This document shows positions 47,110-58,437 of a stretch of DNA of 64,000 bases, piece by piece (positions within the stretch are counted from its first letter, which is position 1; each line of letters starts with the position of its first letter). A program made the position numbers and the translations under genes. The stretch covers positions 601,140 to 665,139 of the forward strand of contig RPFO01000692.1 in assembly GCA_009746045.1 (NCBI GenBank), written 5' to 3'. The DNA comes from Mesostigma viride (Eukaryota > Streptophyta > Mesostigmatophyceae > Mesostigmatales > Mesostigmataceae). The notes beneath the pieces were generated by a model. The model saw nothing but the letters and a program-made list of their open reading frames with translations. It was not told the origin of the DNA and made no database searches.

Positions 47110-48640
47110 TCAGCAGTCGTCGTCGTCGTCATCGTCATCGGCAAGGATGAGCGCTCGCTTCCGACGCCGGGAGGCGCCTGCGTTGTTGTTCTCCGCCACA
47201 ACGTCGCTGGGTGGAACCATCTCGCGCAATCGAGCCTCGGCCAGGGTGATATCCGGCGCTTGCAACGCAGGGACGACCACACCGGGGCACCCGCAGATCT
47301 GTGCCTCCAGCTCGTGGAGAGGCACGCAAGAAACCGCGTCCTCCTCCCAACGGGCACCCCAGTACATGGCTACCATGTCGTTTTGCGTGTCGACAACAGC
47401 GACACGACCATGGTACCTGCCGTCCCGGCTTTCGGTGCGACCGTCCGCGGATGTCACACGCTCCGACGCCCAATGACACACGACTTGCCCTACGAGGTTG
47501 CGGCTGCCACTCTTGACCTGCAGCGTTACGCCTTCCCAGCATGCCTTCGCCATGCCGACGATGCCCTTCGAGCATTCAGCATCTTGCCACTTCACGACCG
47601 GGTGTTCCGCGTCATAGGGCACCTCCTTCAGCGCCTTTAGGCACTCCTTGGTGAGCTTTTTGTTCGCACCCAAGGAGACTCCATGGGGCGGCTGACCTCG
47701 CTTGCCCACCACTTGTGTCAAGACGAGGTCTGAGGCGGTGATGATCACCGTGTGCGCCGCAGTGGTTGGCGGATGGGGCCATTGCGCAATGTCTGTATTC
47801 CACGGGTGCCACGTGTCATGCAAATGCTTAGCGCGGTATACAAAGAGCTCAATAGAAGGTTGGCCGCCATCCTCCTTCGCAACCACCTCCTTGATGATGC
47901 CAACGAGGACTGGAGTCCACGTGAGCTTCGAGTTGCAGAGAATACCAGCTGAAGGGTGCCAGTATAGAACAGCGGAGCCTTTCTCAACGCCTTGCATGCG
48001 CTTCAAGTAAGCGACCTTGGCTGCCATGGCCCTGTCTTCTGCCGCCCATTCCTGCTGTGTGTGGCCATCATGACGAACTCGGTCTACCAGCGGGGTGACG
48101 CGCACCGCCTCTGCGTCGACCAACGCCATGAAGTGCTCTTCTTGCGTCGGTGGTGGTTCAGGCGCTGCATCGTGCTCACGCAGGGCGGAGATGTCCGCGC
48201 GAGATGGCCACGGCAAAGGGCGCCACTCCTCAGGCACCTCCTCAGGGGCATGTGGGACTTGACTTGCGAAAAAAGGCCTTGTTTGGCTTGATGGTGTCGG
48301 GCGGAAAGTACCACTGCCAGATGCCATGGGGCAACTTCTCGACCCTTGTTTTGATCGACTCCAGCTCCTTCCCCAGAAACTCCATGTTCAATGGTGCGAA
48401 GGCTGGGGTGTCCTGCAACATCGGAATGCGGTCTGGATCCACAAGTCGGACGCCAAACAGCGGCCGCCCCTCCGCATCAAACCTGTATGGCTGTGTCATC
48501 GCCTTCCCGCACCGTGGCGCGCCTTCCTGTCGAGTCCCCGCGGGCTGCCACGGCGTCTTTTGGGACTCCGTGGTCCGGTAGGACAACCAGGTCTCTGTGT
48601 TGCCCTGTACCTGGAAGAAGACGGCGTGGTGCACCTTCAT
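47110..48640 (-). pseudogene. Unknown protein split by a +1/-1 frameshift in a T6 run
   Basis: Two overlapping minus frames look like one protein of about 500 aa. The upstream part (Met about 48640: MKVHHAVFFQVQGNTETWLS ... EKLPHGIWQWYFPPDTIKPN) runs out of frame at NKAFF. The downstream part resumes FASQVPHAPEEVPEEWRP in the other frame. The join is the A6/T6 run at 48269-48274. The downstream part has a chromatin-reader-like flavour (GSAVLYWHPSAGILCNSKLT, DTWHPWNTDIAQW) and ends in an acidic tail (DDDDDDDDC). I do not recognise the family. It could be a gene with a sequencing error, a real pseudogene, or part of the LTR element on the same strand. Confidence 0.45.
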
Positions 48641-48659
48641 TGAGCGACCGCGTTTTTCA

Positions 48660-49640
48660 GGCACCGGCTGTGCCGCTCCGCCGCTCCGCTGCCCGCCGGC
48701 TGCGCCGCCGGCCCGCCGCGCGCCGGCTGCCCCGCCCCGTAGCCCGTCGACAGGCTGCCCCGCCCCGCCGCATGCCAGCTGCGCCGGCCCGCCGCCCACG
48801 CGCGCCGGCAGCGCCGTTGGCCCCCCGCGCGCCGACGGCCCTGCCCCGCCGCCCGTTGACAGCCCCGCCCCGCCGCATGCCAGCTGCGCCGGCCCGCCGC
48901 CCATGCGCGCCGGCAGCGCCGCTGGCCCCCGCGCGCCGACGGCCCTGCCCCGCCGCCCGTCGACTGCCCCGCCCCGCCGCCCGTCGACAGCCCTGCCCCG
49001 CCGCATGCAGGCTGCGCCGCCGCTGCCACCTCGCTGCGCGCTGGCTGCGCCACCTCGCCGCCCGCCGACGGCGCCGCCCCGCCGCGCACCGGCTGCCCCG
49101 CCCCGCCGCCCGTCGACTGCCCCGCCCCGCCGCATGCCAGCTGCGCCGGCCCGCCGCCCACGCGCGCCGGCAGCGCCGCTGGCCCCCGCGCGCTGACGGC
49201 CCTGCCCCGCCGCCCGTCGACTGCCCCGCCCCGCCGCCCGTCGACAGCCCCGACCCACCGCATGCCAGGTGCGCCGGCCCGCCGCCCGCGCGCGCCGGCA
49301 GCGCCGCTGGCCCCCCGCGCGCCGACGGCCCTGCCCCGCCGCCCGTCGACAGCCCTGCCCCGCCGCCCGTCGACAGCCCCGCCCCGCCGCATGCCAGCTG
49401 CGCCGGCCCGCCGCCCACGCGCGCCGGCAGCGCCGCTGGCCCTGCCCCGCCGCCCGTCGACTGCCCCGCCCCGCCGCCCGTCGACAGCCCTGCCCCGCCG
49501 CATGCCAGGTGCGCCGGCCCGCCGCCCGCGCGCACCGGCAGCGCCGCTGGCCCCCCGCGCGCCGACGGCCCTGCCCCGCCGCCCGTCGACAGCCCCGCCC
49601 CGCCGCATGCCAGCTGCGCCGGCCGGCCGCCCATGCGCGC
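48660..49640 (-). repeat. GC-rich minisatellite, about 105-130 bp units
   Basis: Eight or so units share cgccgcatgccagctgcgcc and ggcccgccgcccacgcgcgc with insertions of a 21-bp sub-unit (cgccgcccgtcgacagcccc). All six frames are open for long stretches because the units lack A/T-rich stop codons. It lies between the unknown ORF and the CFAP299 exons. Confidence 0.85.
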
Positions 49641-49820
49641 CATGCGCTTCGCAGGTCCATTGGGATCATGAGGCCTGCGCAAAATCTCACCTCGGAGGCC
49701 CGTGCTACTTCTAGTAAGATGCTTGCATTTTCAATGCGTCACCTATATGCAGGCATAGAGGGTGGTACATGGCGCTAGACTCATCAAGGGATAGGAGCCA
49801 TGCCCTCAGCAATTACTCAC

Positions 49821-50596
49821 CTCCTGGCCCTTGCTGTTGCGGTCTCGGATGAAGATGATGGTCTACACGCCGCCGCATGCAAACAAGGAATGAGAGACAA
49901 AGCCGTGCGAGGCCAATATGGGCACAGTGAGAGAAACAAGTCGACGCGAACCTACATCACGAGTGTCAGCGAAGGGGACCCATGGGAGAAGTCTCCCTCC
50001 CATGGTATCATTCACGGACACACGCAGCGGCCATGGGAACAGCCAAAACAGCAGGTTCACACACGCAAGGGCAACGACCTGCAGTGCCTGACCAGCATGT
50101 CGGTCAGTTGTGATTGGCAAGGCAGAGCCACACACACCAGGTACACGCTGCATGGGCAGGGAAGACGCTCTTACATGAGAAAAAGCGAGGAAACGTGCGC
50201 GAGAAGGATATTAAGAGCGATCCGCGCTAGAAGGATGCTACAATAGCATCATATATTCAAGAATTAGCAAAGAAAGATGTAGAAAAGAGACAAAAGAAAG
50301 AAATACGAGAGAAAGCAAAGACAGGGAGCTGCCAAACCGGGCAGACAAAAGGTTACGAGCGGCAAGAGTTGTGAACGCTGCACTTGATTGCTTTCTCTGA
50401 CTTGTCAACTGCGAAGAGTGACTGACTTACCTCTCTGGAAATGGTATGCTCAGCATCCCATGGTAATGAAATGGTGAGCTATGCTGTCAGACATGCCTAT
50501 ATAACATAGCTACCCTAGGGTCCTAATACAAAACTAGAAATCAAACCATACCGTGAGTTTCCCGGCTCGCACGGCCTCCTCCCTTTGTGCCAACGC
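49821..50596 (-). CDS. CFAP299: CFAP299 (cilia and flagella associated protein 299), two internal exons
   Basis: Exon a, 50596-50552, encodes ALAQREEAVRAGKLT. Exon b, 49862-49821, encodes TIIFIRDRNSKGQE. Both are phase 0, with acceptors TTTGCAG and GTGTAG and donors GTATGG and GTGAGT. Joined they align without gaps to the most conserved part of CFAP299 (animal form ALAMREEDNRSGKLS then SVIFIRDRNSHGQE). The protein is known from comparative studies to track with motile cilia. The next expected exon (SGYIDYAHRL) was not found in the 10 kb downstream, nor were the upstream exons. Either introns are long and the exons escaped my eye, or the gene is broken. A GC-rich minisatellite and an unknown ORF follow. 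Confidence 0.75.
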
Positions 50597-50739
50597 CTGC
50601 AAACACAACGGGCCGTGGAGGAGGGTGGAAAGGTGGGCAAGTGTGGAGGAGTTTGGGGGGGACCGGGTTGAGCAGCGGTGGGGGAAAGATGTGCCGGTCA
50701 TGATGTTGTCAACTACAGCTGTTGTATCGTGATTCACCT

Positions 50740-51030
50740 TCAATAAGTCTACTGTTCTACATCCGGTGGTGGATGGACACAAGCAATAAAGGCCCCGCCC
50801 ACAACTCAGATTTCTTTAGAAAATCTACTGATCTACATTCGATGGCGCCTTCACAGAAGCAGGAAACTCCGCCCACCGGTCAAATGTGACGCCCAACAAA
50901 GCCCCAACTTATTTCTTCAAGAAGTATACTGTTTTACATCCGGTAGTGCTTGGACAGAAGCAATATGTAAAGCCCGCCCACAAATCGGATTTCTTTACGA
51001 AAAACCTGTTTTACATTCGATGGGGTCTTG
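50740..51030 (+). repeat. Degenerate repeat of about 80 bp, four copies
   Basis: Units share ctactgttctacatccggtg, a g-acagaagcaat core, cccgcccacaaatc and atttctttacgaaaa, with strong divergence between copies. Confidence 0.55.
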
Positions 51031-51109
51031 ACAGATTCAAGCAGCAATACTCGTTTCTACCTGCGTGCGACTGCAGCGGCCGAGTGCTGCAACTTGCCTT
51101 CACGTCCCA

Positions 51110-51650
51110 GTCTTCACGTGACAGTCCTGGTCTTCACGTCTTCACGTCTTCACGTCTTCACGTCTTCACGTCTTCACGTCTTCACGTCTTCACGACTTCA
51201 CCTGAACTTGCGGCGTATCGTATCTTTGATACCTTGCATGCACGTCTTCACGTCTTCACGTCTTCACCGCGTCTTCACCTGTCTTCACCACGTCTTCACG
51301 CTTCACGTCTTCACGTCTTCACGGCTTCACCTGAACACCTGAACTTCACCTGAACTTGCCGTATCGTGTCTTCACGTCTTCACGTCTTCACGTCTTCACG
51401 TCTTCACGTCTTCACCGCGTCTTCACCTGTCTTCACCACGTCTTCACGGCTTCACGGCTTCACGGCTTCACGGCTTCACCTGAACACCTGAACTTCACCT
51501 GAACTTGCCGTATCGTGTCTTCACGTCTTCACGTCTTCACGTCTTCACGTCTTCACGTCTTCACCGCGTCTTCACCTGTCTTCACCACGTCTTCACGGCT
51601 TCACGTCTTCACGGCTTCACGGCTTCACCTGAACACCTGAACTTCACCTG
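51110..51650 (+). repeat. 8-bp array (CTTCACGT)n with higher-order units
   Basis: Runs of cttcacgt are organised in units of about 150 bp with cttgccgtatcgtg, ctt-caccgcgtcttcacctg and cacctgaacacctgaacttc. Copies at about 51190, 51355 and 51500. The same unit returns at 58758-59170. Confidence 0.85.
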
Positions 51651-51767
51651 CCCTAAGCTCGTCTGGATTTGTACTAGAACACTACTACAAATTGAGATTT
51701 TTCAAACTTTGTTATTTAGGGCCTCTCGTAAGTCCAAAGCATGTAGGTTATTGTCCCAACATGTTGT

Positions 51768-52520
51768 GACACCGTGACACCGTGACACCGTGACACCGTG
51801 ACACCGTGACACCATAACGCTAGTATTTTACGATTTTGTATGGTGTCACAAGGTAATGTGGCGCCCATGGGGTTGCAACAATGATATTACATTGCCCAGA
51901 AGCACTGATTAACATGAGGTGACATTGTGACACCGTGACACCGTGACACCGTGACACGATGGCACCATAACGCTAGTATTTTACGATTTTGTATGGTGTC
52001 ACAAGGTAATGTGGCGCCCATGGGGTTGCAACAATGATATTACATTGCCCAGAAGCACTGATTAACATGAGGTGACATTGTGACACCGTGACACCGTGAC
52101 ACCGTGACACCGTGACACCGTGACACCGTGAATGTACACCGTGACACGATGGCACCATAACGCTAGTATTTTACGATTTTGTATGGTGTCACAAGGTAAT
52201 GTGGCGCCCATGGGGTTGCAACAATGATATTACATTGCCCAGAAGCACTGATTAACATGAGGTGACATTGTGACACCGTGACACCGTGACACCGTGACAC
52301 CGTGACACCGTGACACCGTGACACCGTGACACCGTGACACCGTGACACGATGGCACCATAACGCTAGTATTTTACGATTTTGTATGGTGTCACAAGGTAA
52401 TGTGGCGCCCATGGGGTTGCAACAATGATATTACATTGCCCAGAAGCACTGATTAACATGAGGTGACATTGTGACACCGTGACATCGTGACATTGTGACA
52501 CCGTGACAGCATGATAGTGA
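51768..52520 (+). repeat. 8-bp array (GTGACACC)n with a 110-bp spacer, four copies
   Basis: Runs of 3-10 gtgacacc units alternate with a well-conserved spacer that starts accataacgctagtatttta at 51811, 51964, 52154 and 52355 and ends attaacatgaggtgacattg. Only the number of 8-bp units varies. A similar array in reverse orientation lies at 58438-58632. Confidence 0.9.
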
Positions 52521-52838
52521 CAATATGACACGATAGCACTAGCATTTCATGATTTTGTTGTTTAGTGCCACAAAGTATTAACGCAACATTAATGTATTAT
52601 GCAACCATGTATAAATAAAAGAAAATTTATGAATATGATGGATGACCAATAATCCCTATTACATGGCCTAGCAAACTTGCATCTGCCAACTGTGTCTCTC
52701 TGCCTCTTTAATATCAAATGCAAGATAAAATAATGTATAAATTAGCTTAAACTTACCTGACAATGATTTGCATACAGCTTTCTTTAATGCAGAATCTGGT
52801 GCCAAGCAAATGCCGTATCAAAACCATACATGCCCAAT

Positions 52839-53838
52839 CTAATATGAACCATAATAATCGTGTTGCCCCGACTCGTCTACATCTTGCGAGTAGGGTGGCC
52901 TTTTCCGCGGTGGAGCCTGGGCATGTGCCTGGTTGTGGGGCCGGCCGGACGTGGGCGTTGTAGGCCCACGTCCCTTGCTCATCAAAATGACTATGACCCA
53001 TGAAATGAGAATCCCTGGCTGCATAACCTCCTCCCTCATCACTCATCACCATGTTGCCAGTCTTGCTCCCCGGCGGCCTTGGGGATTTGGGGCCTCGGCT
53101 TTGTCTTCCTTGGAGATCTCCTTAGAGGGGGGCTGCGGCATAACGGTAAGTGCCGTCATTGTAATGCTGCACGGGCTCAGGGTTCTCAACGTAGGTGGTT
53201 TGTTGCAATGTGCCGCGACCTCAAGGCTGATGTGTATCAGCTGCCGACCCTTCGCCAGGCTGTGGATCGTACATGCCGGCATGGTATACATAAGCATTGG
53301 CCGCTTGCCTGCCAGCGGCAGTAGGCTGGGCATGCATTCCTTGGTCGTACGGCGCGTACACACCGTGCTCGCCGTACGGTTCCCCCTCCCGATCCAGCTG
53401 CCTCGGCCCATCCATTGCGACTGCGCGCGCGCGTGGCTCTTGTTGACGGTGTGCTGGTTGCAGTCCTGTCACTTGGCCATGGGCCGCGCTGAAGCTTTCG
53501 CGTTGCCCCAACGCGGCAGGCGCAGCGGGCCGGCGAAGCTCCGTGCCAACGCCAGTGCTGGAGCTGGGTGCAGCACTTGCTGGGGTGGATGGCATTCTTC
53601 GTTGGTTCTCCAAAGCATTGACCCTCTCGGTCAGGGCCTTAACCTTGACGTACACGTGCGATTTCTTATTCCCCCGCCCTTCATCACCTACGGGTGTCCC
53701 CGCATCAACTGCGCTCTCAGTCTCCTCCCCCGTTGGCCGTGCTACGCCCGTTCCATCGTCATGCTCCGCACACAACGGTCTGAAAGTGCCAAAAAACAGC
53801 CTTATAACTCCTGTACGATGCAAATATTGTCGAAACAT
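52839..53838 (-). CDS. Possible gene: disordered protein with a short coiled coil
   Basis: A minus-strand frame at 53838-53221 (205 codons) contains HVYVKVKALTERVNALENQR (short leucine-type coiled coil) between disordered Ala/Pro/Gln-rich parts, and ends GSAADTHQP. A second frame, ending at 52839, gives PRKRPPYSQDVDESGQHDYY with a GSY stop, which looks like a natural C-terminus. The two may be exons of one gene, but I could not fix the splice sites. Not recognised. Confidence 0.3.
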
Positions 53839-54049
53839 GCTAGATCTTGGTAGGTAGCATGTTCAGGACACCAGTAGAAGGATTGCAACTTTCCGGACTT
53901 ACCGGACCTCAGCTGACCTATTTTTGGCATTTCTATTTTTAGCAGTTTTCCAGATTTTAATATAAACAAATACATTCTAATATGCAAATAAAGAGTTCTT
54001 GACCTGGCTGTTTGCAAGTAAGTTGATACTCATGACTAATGACTGTACA

Positions 54050-54610
54050 CAAGATCTGATGGTCATCCAACCGCATTTGGTAACAAAATGCCACCAAATG
54101 CTAGCAAAAATGTGCGTTTTTTGTATTTTTCATCACATTTCATTGCAGTTTCCATACAAGCTGTGCTCGGTTGAGGCTGGAAACTTGTAGGCATCTTAAA
54201 CATCATTATTCTAGACATCCCACAAAAATTCAGGTCCATCATAGGGTATTTGATGTCAGTTTGCTCACAAATGTTACCAAAAATGCACGTTTTTCGTATT
54301 TTTCATCACATTCCATGGCAGTTTCCATACAAGATGTGCTCAGTTCAGGCTGGAAACTTGCATGCATCTTTGCCATCATTATTTTAGACATTCCACAAAA
54401 ATTCAGAACCATCAGAGGGTATTTGATGTCAGTTTGCTCACAAATGTTACCAAAAATGCACGTTTTTCGTATTTTTCATCACATTTCAGTGCAGTTTCCG
54501 TACAAGATGTGCTCTGTTGAGGCTGGAAACTTGCATGCATCTTAGCCATCATGATTTTAGACATTCCACAAAAATTCAGGCCGATCATGTTCTATTTGGT
54601 AGAGCTATCA
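54050..54610 (+). repeat. 173-bp satellite, about 3.3 copies
   Basis: ggctggaaacttg recurs at about 54175, 54348 and 54521, a period of 173 bp. Units contain acattccacaaaaattcag, gtatttgatgtcagtttgct and cgtatttttcatcacattt. The length is close to that of one nucleosome repeat. Confidence 0.9.
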
Positions 54611-55005
54611 ATGCCATACCTGCCAGTTTCCATTACAAATTCTTACCCATGGATGCGAAACTGCCAGTGTGGAATATCAAGGAGACAATCTGGTCAACTC
54701 AAATAAGATGACTCACTAAAACATGGAAACCATTCACGAGTGATGTAAGACAACCCGTCCAGGAGACATACATAAAAGTTCATTGATATAGACACAGCTG
54801 ACAATATGCACATGTGGCCATGTGGATGCTCACGCAATTTCTATTATAGGGAGGAGCTTGCTGAACATAATATTGGCAGCTGTCGCATGCATGGCTAGAA
54901 AGGTCATTTTACACGTGCACCCACAGCATGCCAAGTAATGTAGTTGCAAATTACTCAACACGCGGCATGGCGCTGATGCGTTTGCGCGCCCTCATCTCGG
55001 TATCG

Positions 55006-55184
55006 CTAGCTAGGAGGTAGTGGCACCTCCCTGCACAATCTCTGCCTGACCTTGTCAGCCTTCATGCACTGTGTCAACATGGACACCCCCACACCCTTGC
55101 CCTTGGCATCACAGCCAAGCTTTCGACGGTGGTTGGTGAAGCTCTTGGTGTCCTCCTTGCGCATGTGGTGCATGTGCAAGTTAC
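55006..55184 (-). CDS. Possible terminal exon
   Basis: The minus frame just before the GTGA array reads MHHMRKEDTKSFTNHRRKLG, CDAKGKGVGVSMLTQCMKAD and ends KVRQRLCREVPLPPS*. Charge pattern and lack of repeats suggest coding, but no family is recognised and the upstream side runs into a microsatellite. Could be part of a transposon protein. Confidence 0.3.
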
Positions 55185-56303
55185 TAAGTGAGTGAGTGAG
55201 TGAGTGAGTGAGTGAGTGAGTGAGTGAGTGAGTGAGTGAGTGAGTGAGTGAGTGAGTGAGTGAGTGAGTGAGTGAGTGCGTGCGTGCGTGAGTGCGTGCG
55301 TGCGTGCGTGCGTGAGTGGGTGGGTGGGTGGGTGGGTGGGTGGTGGGTGGGTGGGTGGGTGGGTGGGTGGGTGGGTGGGTGGGGGTGGTGGGTGGGTGGG
55401 TGGGTGGGTGGGTGGGTGGGTGGGTGGGTGGGTGGGTGGGTGGGTGGGTGGGTGGGTGGGTGGGTGGGTGGGTGGGTGGGTGGGTGGGTGGGTGGGTGGG
55501 TGGGTGGGTGGTGGGTGGGTGGGTGGGTGGGTGGGTGGGTGGGAGGGAGGGTGGGTGGGTGGGTGGGTGGGTGGGTGGGTGGGTGGGTGGGTGGGTGGGT
55601 GGGTGGGTGGTTGGGTGGGTGGTTGGGTGGGTGGGTGGGTGGGTGGGTGGGTGGGTGGGTGGGTGGTGGGTGGGTGGGTGGGTGGGTGGGTGGGTGGGTG
55701 GGTGGGTGGGTGGGTGGGTGGGTGGGTGGGTGGGTGGGTGGGTGGGTGGGTGGGTGGGTGAGGGAGTGAGTCCACGAGTGAGTGAGTCCACGAGTGAGTT
55801 CACGAGGGAGGAAGGGAGGGAGGGAGGGAGGGAGGGGAGGGAGGGAGGGAGGGAGGGAGGGAGGGAGGGAGGGAGGGAGGGAGGGAGGAGGGAGGGAGGG
55901 AGGGAGGGAGGGAGGGAGGAGGGAGGGAGGGAGGGAGGGAGGGAGGGAGGAGGGAGGGAGGGAGGAGGGAGGGAGGGAGGGAGGGAGGAGAGGGAGGGAG
56001 GGAGGGAGGGAGGAGGGAGGGAGGGAGGGGAGGGAGGGAGGGAGGGAGGGAGGGAGGGAGGGAGGGAGGGAGGAGAGGAGGGAGGGAGGGAGGAGGGAGG
56101 GAGGGAGGGAGGGAGGAGGGAGGGAGGAGGGAGGGAGGGAGGGGGGAGGGAGGGAGGGAGGGAGGAGGAGGAGGGAGGGGAGGGAGGGAGGGGGGAGGAG
56201 GGAGGGAGGGAGGGAGGAGGGAGGGAGGGAGGGAGGGAGGGAGGGAGGGAGGGAGGGAGGGAGGGAGGGAGGGAGGGAGGAGGGAGGGGAGGGAGGGAGG
56301 GAC
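55184..56303 (+). repeat. Three abutting 4-bp arrays: (GTGA)n, (GGGT)n, (GGGA)n
   Basis: (GTGA)n with some GTGC at 55184-55315, (GGGT)n at 55316-55765, a 45-bp spacer with gagtccacgagtgagt, then (GGGA/GGAG)n at 55805-56303. Each block differs from the next by one base of the 4-bp unit. The plus strand is the G-rich strand throughout. Confidence 0.95.
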
Positions 56304-56324
56304 AGGAGTTTAGGGACAGGGAGT

Positions 56325-56735
56325 TTATTCCCACCCCAGCAGGGCCCCTCCGGCTGCAAAAATCTGCTTGATGTCGCTTCTCTCTAGAATAAGCCGCACA
56401 GCCCTGATGCGAGCAAACGGCTCGCCATCATACTGTCGCTCACTGATGCTTTATACGCGCTTTCCGTAAGATGAAAACATGACGGAAAAGAGAGACTCGG
56501 GGAAAGGGGATACGGTGAAATACTTGTCTGCTACCGGCCGGGGTTTCAACAGCGAAGAAATTCGCACCTGAATGTGCACATACCACTCCGTCACGTCGAC
56601 AACGGTCTTGCATCGCAATCGTTTCACAGACGCGGCAGCAAAAATTGCTGGCGGCATTGACATGCTCGCCGCAGTTAACGAACGTGCGGAGGTCCGTTTT
56701 AGCCCCTGACGCCACGGCGTCTTTGATGCCAAGAA
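56325..56735 (-). CDS. Possible two-exon fragment of an unknown gene
   Basis: Exon-like piece 1, 56735-56572, lies between an acceptor (TCTTTTGCAG) and a donor (CATTCAG|GTGCG). It is open in two frames: [20 protein letters not shown] (Cys-rich later part) or [20 protein letters not shown]. Piece 2, 56442-56325, reads [39 protein letters not shown], and looks like a real C-terminus with two helices. I cannot name the protein or prove the pieces belong together. Confidence 0.3.
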
Positions 56736-57249
56736 CGCCTGCAAAAGACACGATATCGGGCACAAAAGCACTTAAAAACGGATTACGGGTCTGCGACGCC
56801 TGGCCCAGCCTAGAAATTGGATTAAAAATCGCGCCAGCTCGGTTAAAGCAAACTGAGCCGGTAATGAAAAAAGTGCTTCGGTCAAGGCCTTAAAAACTAA
56901 AAACTGCGTCGGTTAGTGTCAAAAACCAGATGTTAGGGCGACTTTCATCGGGAAAATTTTTTGCTGCAGGTAGGTGGGGTCGAGAGAAAATCGGCGACAA
57001 AACAGGCACCCACCTGTGAATGACGCCAAAATGGAAGGACTCCGCAGAATTTGTGGCGAAAAAAAATAACGGCAAGTAATATATGACCCTAGGAGCATAC
57101 ACTAAAATTTCCAGCCTCGATACTGCCTTTTTATTCGCTAGCCATTCTTAGCTATCCTGACCAGAATGGCCGATGAATGGTTGATAATTTCCTCGGGGAT
57201 TGAAAGGAAATACCTGCTGCACACCTTGTGACATCGGTTGTGACACCCA
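56736..57249. other. No gene recognised
   Basis: Low-GC region with short frames; no repeats seen except the start of the inverted repeat at 57250. Confidence 0.35.
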
Positions 57250-57534
57250 TGTCTCAACATGTTTGTAGTTGGTTTGTAGTTGGTGTCTCGGTGTCTCAGA
57301 AACTCGTGGTCCGCATTGAGTGGGTGTCACGGTGTCACGACATCTGATTGGCCCGGTTCAGATTCGCCCCAAATTAAAAAAAAAAAAAAACGAATTAAAA
57401 AAAAATTAAAAAAAAAACGAATCTGAACCGGGCCAATCAGATGTCGTGACACCGTGACACCCACTCAATGCGGACCACGAGTTTCTGAGACACCGAGACA
57501 CCAACTACAAACCAACTACAAACATGTTGAGACA
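57250..57534. repeat. Perfect 117-bp inverted repeat with 51-bp A-rich loop
   Basis: 57250-57366 is the exact reverse complement of 57418-57534. The loop, 57367-57417, is nearly all A with ccccaaatt and two cgaatt islands. Each arm contains two ggtgtcac units, the 8-bp unit of the arrays at 51768 and 58438. Fold-back element or MITE. RNA from here would form a 117-bp duplex. Confidence 0.95.
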
Positions 57535-57777
57535 CCGTGACACCGTGCGCTTTCACCCCGAATTCACGAGAGCGGCAGCGATGGTGATCGCTGCCAAATG
57601 AGGTAACATGGGCTAAACAACTCGGGCAGACCGGGCTGGCGTGACATCCCGGTCTGCCATGTTTTATTCCCCCCCACACATGGCGTGGGGATCTACGTTT
57701 GCCATCTGCCAACGTAGAAATAGATGGGGAGGGGGGGGGACAAATGATGTTTGCAACATTGCCCAGTTGACATAGCC

Positions 57778-58155
57778 ATGGCGAGACCCGGCGTTTTCAT
57801 GGAGCCCAGTGCGGGGGCGCTGGGTTGGCAGGTTTTGGGAATGTTCTTCTTGCTATTACTCCTGGGCGTCGTCGTGTTCAATATGATGGCGAGGCGCGGG
57901 GTCCGGTTATCTGCAGCCGCCGTGTTGGCGAAATGCACCCAGGATTCGTCCTTGGCTGCGGCACTTTGCAGGGACTGGGACTGTGGTTGTGGCCGCCATT
58001 GTTTGAGAAGCGTGCATTTCGAGGAGCTCAGGACGATGAGGACCGACATGTGGTCTAAGAAGCCTGCGGATCGGAAAGAGTTTATAAAGAACCAGCTTTT
58101 TCAGGCCGGCCAGGGAGAAACTGAAATCCCGGCAAGTGATTTCATGACAAAGTGA
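57778..58155 (+). CDS. Hypothetical 125-aa protein with one membrane segment
   Basis: From Met 57778 (MARPGVFMEPSAGALG; another Met lies at 57751) there is a hydrophobic helix VLGMFFLLLLLGVVVFNMM, then a Cys-rich part (CTQDSSLAAALC, DWDCGCGRHCL) and a basic helix RTMRTDMWSKKPADRKEFI ending SDFMTK*. The second half recalls N-terminal parts of some algal transposase-like proteins (Cys cluster, then R-x-x-x-x-S-x-x-x-R-x-x-F), but that is weak. Could be an exon of a longer gene. Confidence 0.35.
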   Translation: MARPGVFMEPSAGALGWQVLGMFFLLLLLGVVVFNMMARRGVRLSAAAVLAKCTQDSSLAAALCRDWDCGCGRHCLRSVHFEELRTMRTDMWSKKPADRKEFIKNQLFQAGQGETEIPASDFMTK

Positions 58156-58437
58156 TTTTGATGGTTGCTTGCATGCATATTAAGTGAGACAGCTATTCCT
58201 GGACGCATGGCGTGCCAACATATATAAGTTGTTACCAGATATTAATCACATGCCCTATTGAAGCGACGTTGGACCGCATAAACGAGGAATGGCTGAACTT
58301 GTCATGACCCGGCAAGGTACCTACACGCACAACAAGAATACATCAACATGAGACGATATATGGTGAGATGACCGAGATGTATGGAGAAATGAATGTCTCT
58401 ACTAGGATTATTATGAAGGTGTATACGTGGTATTTGC

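Noticed and set aside
48391-49778. Long ORFs on both strands over the GC-rich minisatellite
   Set aside because: Very GC-rich repeat units rarely contain stop codons; open in most frames, with no conserved content.
51768-52520. Possible CRISPR-like array with 110-bp spacers
   Set aside because: The spacers are nearly identical to each other and the 8-bp units vary in number; this is a higher-order satellite.
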